Part shown: in pieces, positions 1 through 10,644 of the stretch
Layout: each line of letters begins with the position of its first letter
How positions within the stretch are numbered: position 1 is the stretch's first letter
Source: Acanthopleura granulata
Lineage: Eukaryota > Mollusca > Polyplacophora > Chitonida > Chitonidae
Length of the DNA stretch: 64,000 nucleotides
Reading direction: 5' to 3'
Assembly: GCA_016165875.1 (NCBI GenBank)
Contig: JABBOT010000005.1
Location: forward strand, 558,001 to 622,000
Notes under the pieces: model-generated
What the model saw: only the letters and a program-made list of their open reading frames with translations
What the model was told of the DNA's origin: nothing
The model's database searches: none
Translations under genes and position numbers: made by a program

Positions 1-343
1 ATGCACTGGTGATATGAAGCGGATGCAAGAGTGGCACAGTCACCCAGGCGGCAAGGCCGATGGAAAAAAAGATGACCAAGGCTAAGGCCAAGACGCTTGG
101 AACCCCATAGACGTACGCTTCGGCCGGATTTCCAAGGAGGAATATAGACGACATGTACGTAACCACCAGAGAGAAGGACACTGGGATCACGCTCATGTTC
201 CGGTTACCCACCAGATATTTGGCCGTGGATTTTTGGCCACCTTTGGCCGTGGCGTGGTAGACGCCGATACCCAGTGAGATGGCCGTTGTAACTCCGGCGA
301 TGGCATAGTCGGCTGCATGAATCGAAAACATATGTTCCTTCAT
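1..343 (-). CDS. SLC5 sodium:solute symporter, first coding exon (copy 1, runs off the left edge)
   Basis: Reading from the ATG at 343-341 gives 114 open codons plus one base and then leaves the window, so the exon is cut by the left edge. The product starts MKEHMFSIHAADYA and carries the SLC5 N-terminal pattern: a first membrane segment with SLGIGVYHA, then STAKYLVGNR, IPVSFSLVVTYMSS, the LLGNPAEAYVYGV motif typical of monocarboxylate and multivitamin transporters, and a second hydrophobic stretch ending PLLHPLHITSA. Family members use a sodium gradient to import small organic anions or vitamins across the plasma membrane. It is about 77% identical to the exon at 6192-6536 by hand count over 107 aligned residues, and one residue longer at the N terminus. 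An acceptor-like site (CCACTGCTTTAG) lies about 20 bases upstream of the ATG, so a 5' UTR intron is possible. The substrate cannot be assigned from this fragment. Confidence 0.85.
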   Translation of the reverse strand, partial: MKEHMFSIHAADYAIAGVTTAISLGIGVYHATAKGGQKSTAKYLVGNRNMSVIPVSFSLVVTYMSSIFLLGNPAEAYVYGVPSVLALALVIFFSIGLAAWVTVPLLHPLHITSA

Positions 344-3300
344 CGCACTTGTCTCCAGCTAAAGCAGTGGAGAGACCCCTTGCGTGCAGAACGGTTTTAT
401 CTTGCATGTGAACAATAAGAAATGTAATATTAACCTGTGCATGTATATAAGATGTGCCTATACATATTTTTTTCGATGATGTCTCCCTGAAATGTGCAAA
501 AAGCTTAGCCCGAATCGAACATTAATATATATGAACGGTAAGTGAGGTTAGATAAATAAAAACTCGGAGGATATTGGAACTTCCGACTCCTGACTGCAGG
601 GTTTGACCGTATGTACGGGCGCAGGGAGATCTGTAATCACTCACAGTTTGCGTGATTGACAGTTATCGTGTTTACATTTGGATGCATGCTGCACAGGCCT
701 GTCTACTTTAAAGATAACCAACATAACAGACAATATCATAAAGATGACGTCACACAGGTGAAATTTGACACTAAGGCTTTTAGCGAATGTCAACTCTTAC
801 ATGGCAAATGACATAGTCGGCTGTGTTTACATTTGACAACGTCATTGTTAGGCTACACTCCGTCCATGTCGCTTCTGTGCAACAAAAGGGTCATTTGTTG
901 TCTGTGCATTTCCCTGCCAGGCTGAACTATCCGACAACAAGTGGCCGTAAGGAAATTTGACACGCCTTGCTTGACAATATAATTAGTTTTCAAAAGCAAG
1001 CAATGTGTAATAATTCAAAAAAGTCCATACACATAGTAAATGAGTGGGTATCCCTTAGCGCACAGCAACAGTGCAATGCTTATATACGGGCAATATGTGT
1101 TGTTAACACATCTAACCTACTGTAAGACAATTTACTTGTAGAATTGAAATGAGTTGATCATTACAGTGGGATCAGGATAGCATTTGATATTCCGGACAGG
1201 GATTCTAGATCAACTTTTTATCAAAGCCTCAGTTTATGTCATCATAATAAAGATGCTATAATATAAAATTACGTCATACATATAAAACTTTTAGCATTAT
1301 ATAAAAACACAGTCAATATTCTGGCCTACATTCCAAATCAAATTCATCGTCTCACAATATATAAACTCAGTTATACAGATATTTTCTGTGTCAGGGTGTA
1401 AACTGATGCATGTATTTCATATACAATAGCGGGAATGTTCAAACATTATCAATAAAGAGGAATTAGAATACAAAACAATACGTGTGCGTCCATTTATCTA
1501 AGGGCAAACTGGATAGGACTGAATGCTAGGATCCTGTAGAGACAATCCCTCCCTCTAGATTACGACCTTGCCATTCTATTCTGATACACGCATGACTGCC
1601 TTTGGTGGCCTGCTTATATTTAACAATTGGCCATCAAGTTTTCGTCCATCAGTTAGATATGAGCATCCGTATTTTACCTTGTTAGCTACCTTTTTATTCA
1701 TATGTCTTACATGAGGGAAATGAAATGTAAAATTATTACTAGCTTCTGGTCTTAGTTATGTGAAGGAGTCTGGCTTTCTTCTAGTACCCTGGGCGACCAA
1801 GACGATTGTGTTTCCTATATTTCAAAATTATATTATTCACGAATTCGGCTACAATCTCTGCACATTAATGTATCGTGATATAACAAAAGCTATGGATATA
1901 TAGGCTTATACAATCGACAAAGAAGGAAGCAGATAATAAAATCCATAACAAACATGGTATGGTATCCGTATGTGGAGGTAGAGGCAAAGAGCAAGGCAAC
2001 AGATGGAACACTCATGTAGAGGTCCTGTTTACTCTGCGAATTAGTACGGGCTGTTGCATGTAGATACGCTATCAATGACGTAAGGAACGTGACGTCAGAC
2101 ACATACCAGAACACCACAAACGGCGCGAAGGAACAGAGCCAGGAGTAATTCACACCCCCTGATAATTACTTACACTCCTGAAGCCAATCTATTCCATTGA
2201 GAGAGGCATATGTTATGCCAGTGATGGTAGAAGAGATTAAGTTATTCCTCCAAAATATAATGTTACGTTACAGTTTGAGTTAGTGCAAATTATCACATGA
2301 GCCTCGACACACTTGTACAGAATTTCGTGTGGTCTTACACTTTGCCCACCCGTCCATGCAAATTAAACCCACAGCCAGTAAAACACGACCGACTTCTAGA
2401 AGACCATTGAAAGCGAGTTTGTCATCTTTGAACTTATATGAATTAGCCTTATCAGACATATCAGCCGCCTAGTTTACATCGCTAACTTTCGCCGTTCAAC
2501 CATGTTCCTTACAAAAAATACCCTGGCTTTATGAAACAAGCCGAAAATATTGTAGTTGTGGAATATTTGAGTTACGTCTTCCAGAAATTACCAAAACTGT
2601 GTTTAACACAGAAACAAGGGCACATCCGCAACAGCGAGGACACGAGATAAATATTTTAGGAAGTCCAAAATGTGCTCGACTGACCGACAGCAAAGACAGG
2701 AACTTACTGAGCTACTGGTCGTGACAGAAATGAAAGTCGATTTAAATGGAATATGAGTCAAGTACGACATTCTGATACCACTCGTAGACCAACAGGGAAA
2801 GAAGGCCCAATTCTGATACAATTAACCTGAAACACAAATTCGCCGAAGATTATGTAATAAATAATATATAAATTGTAAGTAAAATTGGTAACATGTACGA
2901 GAGAAGCCGTCAGTAGTTTTCAGTGACACAGGGAACGCCGTCGATATTCTACGCAGGACTAGAAAAAATCCAGTCCTAGAACACCTAGATTATATCACTG
3001 AAAAAGTTTAGCACATGCATGTTTTGGGCAAAAAATAAGAACTAATGTCTTAAACTTGAAACCCATCATTTTAAGAGGGCTTTACGTAGAATCTTCCAGT
3101 CCAATAATCAACCCACTGGATTGTGAACGTTGGCTTCATTCTACAGGTTTAAGACAACTCTCAATATGTACTCGGTCTGGCCCCGCTATTAAATGCAGTT
3201 TATGATACATTGCCAAGTTTTGTACAATGGGGTATTTCAATAACCAAATGTCAACACTGACATGCGAACTTCCATATTTCTTACGTAATCTTTACTTGAA

Positions 3301-4576
3301 GTACCGCTGTACAACACTTCTTACACCAAAATACTTACATTAGAACGTCCAAAATAGACATAGTGGACATACGCACACATACTTTGGTGATATAGATGAC
3401 GCAAGCTGCATACAGCACAATACACTTCAGCTGATTGATAGTGTTCTTGCATGCAACATTGCTCCTCCATTCCAAGGATAAGTGGTAAAATTTAGCCAGA
3501 TCATGTAATGCATTGTTACAAACAATGTATGTATATCCTTCAACCCATTGCTATTTAAATCATACTTAATAACTGTTCGATTACACGACTGTGGTTAGTT
3601 TTATGTGTGGATCAACCCGCATTGTGGATTGAGCAAATTGGAAAAGGCGCGAGCGAATGTACCAACTGCCTGTCAACGAGCTGGATAGCTTTGTACCTAC
3701 AATAAACATAATACTCATCTCTGTTTTGTGGCGACTAGAACGAATGAATGATTAAGATTTAACGTAACGTCATCAAAACCTTAGAAGAATATAAATGAAA
3801 GGTGACTGATTTAGTCCTGAATCTGCTTCTACTTCATGCTTCATTATGTTGATCATTCTTTAATACGATCCTTCGGAAAACAAATTTTCCACGTTTCACC
3901 TACATGTAACAATATTTCGCTTATACGACGGCGACCGAGTCACGCATGAAGGAATGTGAGTGATGAATAGATGGCGACCTAAACCAGGGCGATAAGCGTG
4001 CTGTCGACCGCTGACTGGCAGAACTCCCTCAGCAGAATGGAAACTCGGTAATCATACCATTCCTCAAACCGGGCGTGGAATGCATGTTCACAGCATTGTG
4101 CTAAGGTGGGAATTCCAACATTACCGGCGAACATTCATGTGAAAGACCAGATAACAAACTAAAACCGAGCCTTCTCACCCGAGTTTTCCCAGAATGTACC
4201 GGCCTAAATATATTGTTGATGAGTAATCATGGACGTACTTATGGGCCAGGGTTATTGTTTTGGCTGAGTAGGCCTGACATACATGTTCAGCTTTTTCCTT
4301 TCGATTTCGGTTCATTATTTCCGGTCCATACCATCAGGATCGCTTCACTTCTCAAGCTGGGGAATGCGTTTTCAACGCTGTTTCAAAAAATAATTACTGC
4401 ATATGGCCAGATAAAGAAGGAATATGAGATTTAATGTCTATCAAAACAGTAGTGGCGATAAAGCAGCCTGACACCCGCTGGAGCCTTTCCCGAACCTCAG
4501 ATAGGAGGAGCTATAATGCAACATTACGATTTATTTACTTTACCAGCTATATAGCCATCCAGCTTCAAAGCTTTAC
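344..4576. other. Intergenic or intronic DNA, no gene recognised
   Basis: AT-rich DNA between SLC5 copy 1 and the decayed copy. Open frames here (for example 1890-2153 and 2603-2821 on the minus strand) lack any family signature, and I saw no later SLC5 exon. Short internal exons could have been missed by eye. Confidence 0.5.
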
Positions 4577-4700
4577 CTGATAACCGCTGGTGATATGAAG
4601 AGGGTACAGTAGAGGGACAGTCACCCAAACAATTTTTGAATCAGCACAAGAATATCACGTCCTTTGAAAAACTATTGATACTTGTTGACCAGATGAGCCC
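4577..4700 (-). pseudogene. Decayed SLC5 first-exon copy with surviving splice donor
   Basis: On the minus strand about 4577-4627 reads WVTVPLLYPLHITSGYQ and is followed at once by GTAAAG. This matches the end of the SLC5 exons at 1-343 (WVTVPLLHPLHITSA) and 6192-6536 (WLTVPLIHPLSLTSAYE), with the splice donor at the same place and phase. Further into the exon the match decays: a one-base indel shifts the frame, a TGA follows a VIFL-like segment, and beyond about 4660 only weak similarity remains. No start codon is recoverable. It is best read as a third tandem copy of the exon that has degenerated. The left boundary is exact at the donor; the right one is approximate. Confidence 0.55.
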
Positions 4701-5168
4701 ACGCATTTCTATAACTTCGCAAGTAATCTACCGTACAAAAATGATTTGATTGCTATCTGGACACACACGGTTACGTTAGGCCAATGTGACAGTGTGATAA
4801 TTGGTATATCTGGTCAAAAAAGCAGCTGAAGTAATGATGTAGATGCAGCTAAATTCGTTGTTTGTTGTTTTTTTCTCGGAATGGCATGTAATGATGCCTC
4901 CAATACTACCTTGCTATTACTCCAGTGGCATAGCGCACCCGGTCTTACGTTTCTGTCAACTCAACCGTATGATGTCTTAACTACTTGTATGCATTTTAAA
5001 CCTACACACTTACATACAGTATGGAAGCCTATTCTTCTTTATCATACATACTTCAATACATACATACCAATAATTAGTCAAACATTTTAGCTGAAATATA
5101 AATTGCAACTATAACTTTCATACTGGACGTTGACTGCACTGCACCAGTGGCTAAGTGGAGGTCCCAGA

Positions 5169-5477
5169 CCACTTGATGGTGTATAAAGAACGGCCACCTT
5201 CAGGTGTGTGAAGAACAGCCACTTGATGGTGTTTGAAGAACAGCCACCTGATGGTGTGTAAAGATCGGCCACATGATCATTGCACTGCGCTAGCGCGTAA
5301 CTGACTTGGGGCCCCCCCCCCCCCGGGCCACTTGATGGTGTGTAAAGAAACTCCACTTGATGTTGCGTAAAGAACGGCCGCCTTATGGTGTGTGAAGAAC
5401 GGCCACTTGATAGTGTGTAATGAACAGTCGTCTGATGGTGTGTGAAGAACGGTCACCTGGTGGCATACGACGGCGGC
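5169..5477. repeat. 25-bp minisatellite split by a poly-C insert
   Basis: About ten units of 25 bp resembling CCACTTGATGGTGTGTAAAG plus five further bases: four units at 5169-5268 and six, increasingly degenerate, at 5328-5477. They are separated by about 59 bp containing the palindrome GCGCTAGCGC and a run of 13 C (5312-5324). The unit length is not a multiple of three, and the minus-strand open frames over the array only reflect the lack of stops in the unit. Confidence 0.85.
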
Positions 5478-6032
5478 CAGCATTATGGTGCAAGGAACCC
5501 AGATCGAGCACCGTGGAAATCCACGCCCACCTAGGGATTGCTGGCAGGTTTTCTAAAGTCGGAAGTCAGCCAGAACTGGACTCGAAGTCATCCCGACCAC
5601 ATTGGGGAGGGAGTCTTGGGTCATTGTTATGCACTACCACGCTAACCACCAGGATCTCTACAATATTTAGTGCCAGGGGTTTATATTATGTGAAATCAAT
5701 CTGCTATATCAAAGAGATAAGGTACGTATTGTGAAAAAATGAATCCGCCAGCAATTTACCGCATGTTGCCGATGTGTTAATGTTTATATCCAAATATATA
5801 TATTCAATTTATCAAGTATTCAGTAAAAAAACGGTGGAATGAATAAATAATTACTGTTTATCGCAGAAACAAAGGCATTTTCACTTTCATTTACCGTCAG
5901 GTTTTTATGCGCACATGTAACCGAAGTTCCTGAGGAAAACCATCGTGCTCAAAGAGGTTCCTGACAAGCCTGATCAAGTCAGACATAAAGGGCGCAGTTA
6001 ATCAGTGCTCATTTTTACTTACTTCATAGTCA

Positions 6033-6105
6033 ATGGGGCTAGAGGGTATGCAAGTTGTTACCTTTAACACATTTACATTAACAGTTACAGTCAGTTGTCA
6101 AGATC
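6033..6105 (+). repeat. Dispersed repeat R1, partial copy A
   Basis: GCTAGAGGGTATGCAAGTTG, a TTAACA-rich stretch and AACAGTTACAGTCA match the first part of the repeat at 48765-48950 (GCTAGAGGCTGTGTAAGTTG and so on). The downstream half of the element is absent here. Confidence 0.45.
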
Positions 6106-6191
6106 TGAAACAATTTGGGTCAAGGGCCTGACGGTAGCAGCAAACCAGCTCTTTGGCAGCCTGAACAAGGGCTAAATAAATGTCTGCTTAC

Positions 6192-6536
6192 CTCGTAAGC
6201 ACTGGTGAGGCTGAGCGGGTGAATAAGCGGTACGGTCAGCCAGGCGGCCAACGCGTTAGAGAAGACGATGACGACAGAGAAAGACAGCACGCTTGGAACT
6301 CCGTAAATGTAGGCTTCCGCAGGGGATCCCAGCAGGAATATGGAGGACATGAAAGTGACGACGAGGGAGAAGGACACTGGGATCACGCGCATGTCTCGGT
6401 TACCCACCAGGTACTTGGCGGTGGACACTTGGCCACCATTCGCCAGCGCGTGGTAGAATCCTATCCCAAGTGAGACGGCCGTAGTAACCCCACAGACGGC
6501 ATAATCCACCGTATGAATGGTAAATGATCCGGGCAT
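6192..6536 (-). CDS. SLC5 sodium:solute symporter, first coding exon (copy 2, intact)
   Basis: The ATG at 6536-6534 opens exactly 115 codons that end TSAYE and are followed by a good donor (GAG|GTAAGC), giving a phase-0 junction. The protein begins MPGSFTIHTVDYAV and has two membrane segments, with SLGIGFYHA, STAKYLVGNRDM, IPVSFSLVVTFMSS and LLGSPAEAYIYGV between and around them, as in the N terminus of SLC5 sodium-coupled monocarboxylate or multivitamin transporters. The full family protein is about 600 residues with 13 or so membrane segments, so this is only the first fifth. The next exon should lie to the left, yet I recognised no further SLC5 coding sequence before copy 1 starts at 343. 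The exon is open without damage and most differences from copy 1 are conservative, which suggests it is still under selection. The substrate is unknown. Confidence 0.85.
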
Positions 6537-8050
6537 CGTGGCCAGTGTTCAATTCACTCAGTATACAGTGTTTGTTACGGGAATTCTGATCCTGTCCTTG
6601 TGATACTGCCATCATGTAGATAGCCTATAGATAACACTATCAAAATATAGTACACATTCAGCCTAACATCCAGAAGTAATTCTATCAGTGAAGAGCAGGC
6701 CAAAGTGTGTGACATATAGGGTGTACATCCTTTATTATAGATAGATCCATTTTTCTACAGGAGGCTCATCAAACCCGTTGCCGTCACTGAAAACATTATT
6801 ACCGCCTAAACGTCCCTTTAGGGCCCAGTTACAACGGACCTGGGACAAGATTATGACTTAAATGCGACCGCAAAATGTTGAAATCGCAGAAAAATGGCAA
6901 AAGAGAGAGCGCGAGACCGGTCGCAGAGGTCGTGAACCGAAATTAGCCGCAACAAGCTCGCTGGTCATGCTCATAAACTCTGACTTTTGAATCGTAATAG
7001 GTCACATGCGGATGGTTGCGGTCACTCAGTCGCATTATCGTTCGATCGGTCATATGCGTAGTCATATGATCACTAACCGTGGAAAGATATAGATAGTAAG
7101 ATCAATGAGCGATCATTGGTGACGACCGTGGGCCATTCGCACAAATGATGATCAGTTCCTACGGCAGATGGCATAACAACCCGGGTTAAATTATGTTCAG
7201 CTTCCACTGTTGCATCATTTCGTATTTCCAGCACAGCGTAAGTTATTTTAGCAGTTCTTTAACCTTAACCTGCTATCATGCGCAGCTATATACGCATTCT
7301 GTAGCATAGAAATATGCCAATTATGCTGTAAAATTCCTTCACACAGGAAGTACATTGTACATAGGACCAAGAGATTATTCTTTTCAACGCTTCTTTTGAG
7401 TTGATAAAGCTTAGCACGTTATTTTGTTTACTTATAAACATTTTTTGGTGAGTTCTGTTTCCTGCCTTGTGCTTTTTCTTATTGACAAGTCCAGAAAGTA
7501 AAGTGTATCCGCCTTCTAAATCTTAGCTTCCAAGGCGAATAACTCTACCATGACATTTACAAGTCATTGTTGTGCCAGTTGTCTCCCTTACTCTGAGAAG
7601 GTGCTTTGCATTGCTACAGAGTTAAATTAAGTTCCAGGCCAAGTGGAAGATAACATGGGGACCTAAAGGTTAACTGTTAACCACAAGATCTTAACTTAAC
7701 CACAAGGTGTAACTTAGTTTAATTTAACATGTTGGGGGGGGGGGGCAAATTAACTCGTCTGAACTATATTATCAATTAATAACAATAAGTAGAGCAATGA
7801 GATATAACAGGCATGATGATAATTTATTTGCGCATTTTAACACAGTATATAAATGATCATCTGTAACATCAGGTATGATGAGTTATGAACACACTAACAT
7901 GGCACACAAATCGCCATATGTGACACGAACAATGACCACTTACTCACTAAAACAGTCCATAATCAATCTATTTAACACGCTGGATGGGGAAAATTAATAC
8001 ATAACACATGTTTATATGTATTTAATTTGGACGTTTATTGATACACTAAC
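6537..8050. other. Intergenic DNA rich in short palindromes
   Basis: No gene recognised. The part at about 6790-7190 has a distinct composition, rich in CGACCGCA/TGCGGTC-type and CATATG words in both orientations, as in some non-autonomous DNA transposons, but I could not define terminal inverted repeats. A run of 12 G lies at 7734-7745. Confidence 0.3.
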
Positions 8051-8440
8051 CTACATAAACCATCACATGTAAAATTAATAATACATTATAAGATGGATAA
8101 ACTGTCACCTATCACATTAATGATACACTATAACATGGACAATCTGTCACATATGACATTAATGATACACTATAACATGCAAAAACCATCATATATAACA
8201 TTAATGATACATTATAACATGGATAAACTGTCACCTATCCTATTAATGGTACACTATAACATGGATAAACTGTCACATATGACATTAATGATACACAGTA
8301 ACATGCAAAAACCATCATATATAACATTAATGATACACTATAACATGCAAAAAACATCATATATAACATTAATGATACACTATAACATGCAAAAACCATT
8401 ATATGCATAACATTAACGATACACTAATAAACATAAACCT
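8051..8440. repeat. 42-bp satellite array with A-A'-B higher-order pattern
   Basis: Clean 42-bp units begin at 8090, 8132, 8174, 8216, 8258, 8300, 8342 and 8384, with degenerate units at both ends. All share CATTAATGATACACTATAAC. Two unit types differ in the first half: A types have GGATAAACTGTCACC-like sequence and B types GCAAAAACCATCATA. The order from 8090 is A, A', B, A, A', B, B, B, so a 126-bp trimer has been copied. Because 42 is divisible by three the plus strand is open for 105 codons with a 14-residue repeat (MDKLSPITLMIHYN); I treat this as a by-product rather than a gene. Confidence 0.9.
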
Positions 8441-8534
8441 TCGTATATAACAGGTACGCTAACGTATTAATGATGTGTTAATACAGTTAATGAATCATCA
8501 CTTGACATTATACAGAGTGTAAGGCCTTTTGCAT

Positions 8535-8870
8535 TCACCTGGTCAAGTGGGTTAGAGGGTCAGCCTCAAGCTCGGGAGATCAGGGATCAATCCACATCAA
8601 TCCGGAGTCATACCGAAGACTTCAAAAATGGTACGTGTGGCTGCCTCGCTTAGCACTCAGCACTGAGAGGTTAGATCAAGGAAACAGGACTGGTCGGCCA
8701 GTATAATGGGACTGAATGAGGCGTCATGTCTGGTGTCTTTGGCATGATGTTCCAGTGGCGTCAGCGATCTGGCGGCATGGACTTGCCGGCCACAAGAAGA
8801 CACAGTATATACATTTACACTCTTAGGACCCCTCGACACATAGCATGTAGGAAAAATTATTGAGTACGAC
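8535..8870 (+). mobile_element. tRNA-derived SINE, family 2 copy
   Basis: A pol III A-box-like segment (GGTCAAGTGGGTTAGAGGGT) is followed by a B-box-like GGGATCAATCC about 45 bases on, then a body shared with 61000-61302, including GGCGTCATGTCTGGTG and CTTTGGCATG. It is degenerate and the 3' end is unclear. Confidence 0.6.
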
Positions 8871-9090
8871 CTAAAACCCAAGCATATTTACATACATGTA
8901 CATTCGGGATTACTCGGGTAAAACAGCAGATTCTAAAACGAACCATTCAAAATTATATTTATACCGTACATAAACAGTATAATCATGATAATTAGTGTCT
9001 CAAACATGTCTCATTTCATAAATACTTAATGATACTTTGAAGAGCAAATTACACATCAAAAACATTTCATGGACTAAACCTAGAAAGGTT

Positions 9091-9351
9091 AGGCCGCCTC
9101 CGTGGCTCAGTCGGTTAGCGCTCTATCGCAGCGCAATGACCCGAAGCGATACGGTCGCTGTGAGTTCAACTCCAGCTCATGATGGCTTCCTCACCGGCCG
9201 TAGTTGGGAAGGTCTGCCAGCAACCTGCGGGCCGTCGTAGGTTTTCCCCCGACCTCTGCCCGGTTTCCTCCCACCATAATGCTGACCACCGTCGTATAAG
9301 TGAAATATTCTTGAGTACTGCGTAAAGCACCAATCAAATAAATAAACCCAA
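9091..9351 (+). mobile_element. Full-length tRNA-derived SINE, family 1
   Basis: The head is tRNA-like: A box in CGTGGCTCAGTCGGTTAGCG and B box in GTGAGTTCAACTCC. The body carries GGTTTCCTCCCACCATAATG and CGTATAAGTGAAATATTCTT, and the 3' end is GCGTAAAGCACCAATCAAAT with an AAATAAAT tail. This is the most complete copy in the window. It is not a functional tRNA, since the 3' half of a cloverleaf is replaced by the SINE body. Confidence 0.85.
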
Positions 9352-9422
9352 CAACATTTTATCCCGATTTGGAAAAATACACAAGCGTGTGAATCTTGTA
9401 GACCACCCCAAATGTGGACAAA

Positions 9423-10637
9423 TTAAATCTCTTCATAGTTGCCATATGTTTTTGGCTTTTTGGGTGATACTAAGCATTGCCCACTTTCCGATTTGTTGTG
9501 AAATGTTAGGTAGTGAACCATGTTGCAGCTGAACACCTTGGCTTTAACATGACTACGCCCAGGTCGACGGGCTAAAGCAGTCAATCTTGGATCTAAATCC
9601 AGCTTTCTGTTAACATCTTGTCTGACAAGACAGATAAAGGCTATGCCTAACGATACACATGTAAACGCCGGAATTATGGAAATGAAAATGTAAAACACGA
9701 TTCCTGGACTGCAATGAGTTTTTATGACAGTGTCCATTCCGCCATTTAAAGAACTCATCACGACAATGGTGTTCCGCGAGTGGAACGGCATAGAAAACTG
9801 GTAGTGTTGTGTGAAGTCAGAGAATTCCACAGCCGACTTGACGTCATAGTTGGTCCTGTCTACAGTAAATGTTAGATCGACCCACGTTGCAGACCCTGTT
9901 ACAGTAAGGACGAAGTAGATGTGTTCTGAGTATTCTGATTTCACTTTGATCGACTGGACTTTTCCATCGTGGATCGTTCCTGTCTGAGAGCAAGTTGAGA
10001 ATGACTTGTGCTTAAGCCAGAGCTCAAAGGCCTTCTTGCCTTTAATAGCACAAAAGTTTAAATCGTAGTCTGGGCTCATTTTCAGTTTTATGGCAGAGCC
10101 TTTCAACAAATAGAAGCTTTTCTCGACCGGCTTTTCGCCTTGTACGAAGACAGTCTCTGTCCATGTGTGGTGGCTTGTGACCTCTTGGTTCACGACAGGT
10201 TCCTGGTCGAACATGTATGCCTTAAATCGGCCGGTGGAGTCGACGTTAAACTCACTGCAGAAGTCACCTGACAGATTGTCGGCAACAGTGCGAATGTCCG
10301 TCGGTGAGAGGTCAAAACTCCGGTCTCTATAGTAACCATACTGTATCAGGGATACAACCAGAAGGGCAAGGAAAAGTACGCAAGCGCACAGAGGCACAAC
10401 GCGCAATATCCATGGCATAGAGCGCTGACACGGTCCACAGCACAGCAATACACACAGCATGCCCATCAAGCTACAGCACTCGGACCAAAGTGGCGGTAAC
10501 TCAGGCCTATCCCGCCTTTCGTTTCCTGTCCGGGACTTCATTGTTCCGGAGAGGGTATTTGCTAGTCTCTCATTCTCTGTCGTCGTTTTGTTCACCTTTA
10601 TTTGCGCTCTGTCCGTGTTTATTTTCAAGCTGTCCAT
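9423..10637 (-). CDS. Two-pass membrane protein with large luminal domain, APD-like (DUF4792/DUF4793-like), no RING seen
   Basis: The ATG at 10637-10635 lies just inside a good acceptor (a pyrimidine-rich tract ending TGTTTCAG, 10 bases upstream), so all coding sequence is in one exon and an intron interrupts the 5' UTR. The protein has 404 residues. Residues 1-75 are a polar N terminus ending in a cysteine cluster (54-70, ECCSLMGMLCVLLCCGPC), a likely palmitoylation zone. Membrane segments are at about 76-100 and 314-338. Between them is a luminal or extracellular domain with cysteines 127, 196, 216 and 309 and the motif FYLLKGSAIKLKM. The C-terminal tail (339-404) is basic and lacks cysteine/histidine pairs. 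The two-membrane layout and domain recall the membrane part of APD1-4-type E3 ligases, which normally end in a RING finger. I recall that family only loosely, so the assignment is tentative. That the frame is a real gene is much surer. Confidence 0.75.
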   Translation of the reverse strand: MDSLKINTDRAQIKVNKTTTENERLANTLSGTMKSRTGNERRDRPELPPLWSECCSLMGMLCVLLCCGPCQRSMPWILRVVPLCACVLFLALLVVSLIQYGYYRDRSFDLSPTDIRTVADNLSGDFCSEFNVDSTGRFKAYMFDQEPVVNQEVTSHHTWTETVFVQGEKPVEKSFYLLKGSAIKLKMSPDYDLNFCAIKGKKAFELWLKHKSFSTCSQTGTIHDGKVQSIKVKSEYSEHIYFVLTVTGSATWVDLTFTVDRTNYDVKSAVEFSDFTQHYQFSMPFHSRNTIVVMSSLNGGMDTVIKTHCSPGIVFYIFISIIPAFTCVSLGIAFICLVRQDVNRKLDLDPRLTALARRPGRSHVKAKVFSCNMVHYLTFHNKSESGQCLVSPKKPKTYGNYEEI

Positions 10638-10644
10638 CTGTATT

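Noticed and set aside
5087..5483. Minus-strand proteins with HTIKWPFFTH-type repeats
   Set aside because: Products of the 25-bp minisatellite read in different phases; the unit is not a multiple of three.
6180..6473. Plus-strand open frame of 97 codons
   Set aside because: It is the shadow of the SLC5 exon on the other strand and has no features of its own.
8093..8410. 105-codon repetitive protein
   Set aside because: It coincides exactly with a 42-bp satellite. The open frame follows from the unit length and a stop-free unit, and there are no splice sites or domains.
8051..8440. CRISPR array
   Set aside because: Units are contiguous with no unique spacers, and the genome is eukaryotic.
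9100..9180. tRNA gene at the head of the SINE
   Set aside because: A and B boxes are present, but the acceptor stem cannot close and the sequence continues into a SINE body repeated elsewhere in the window.
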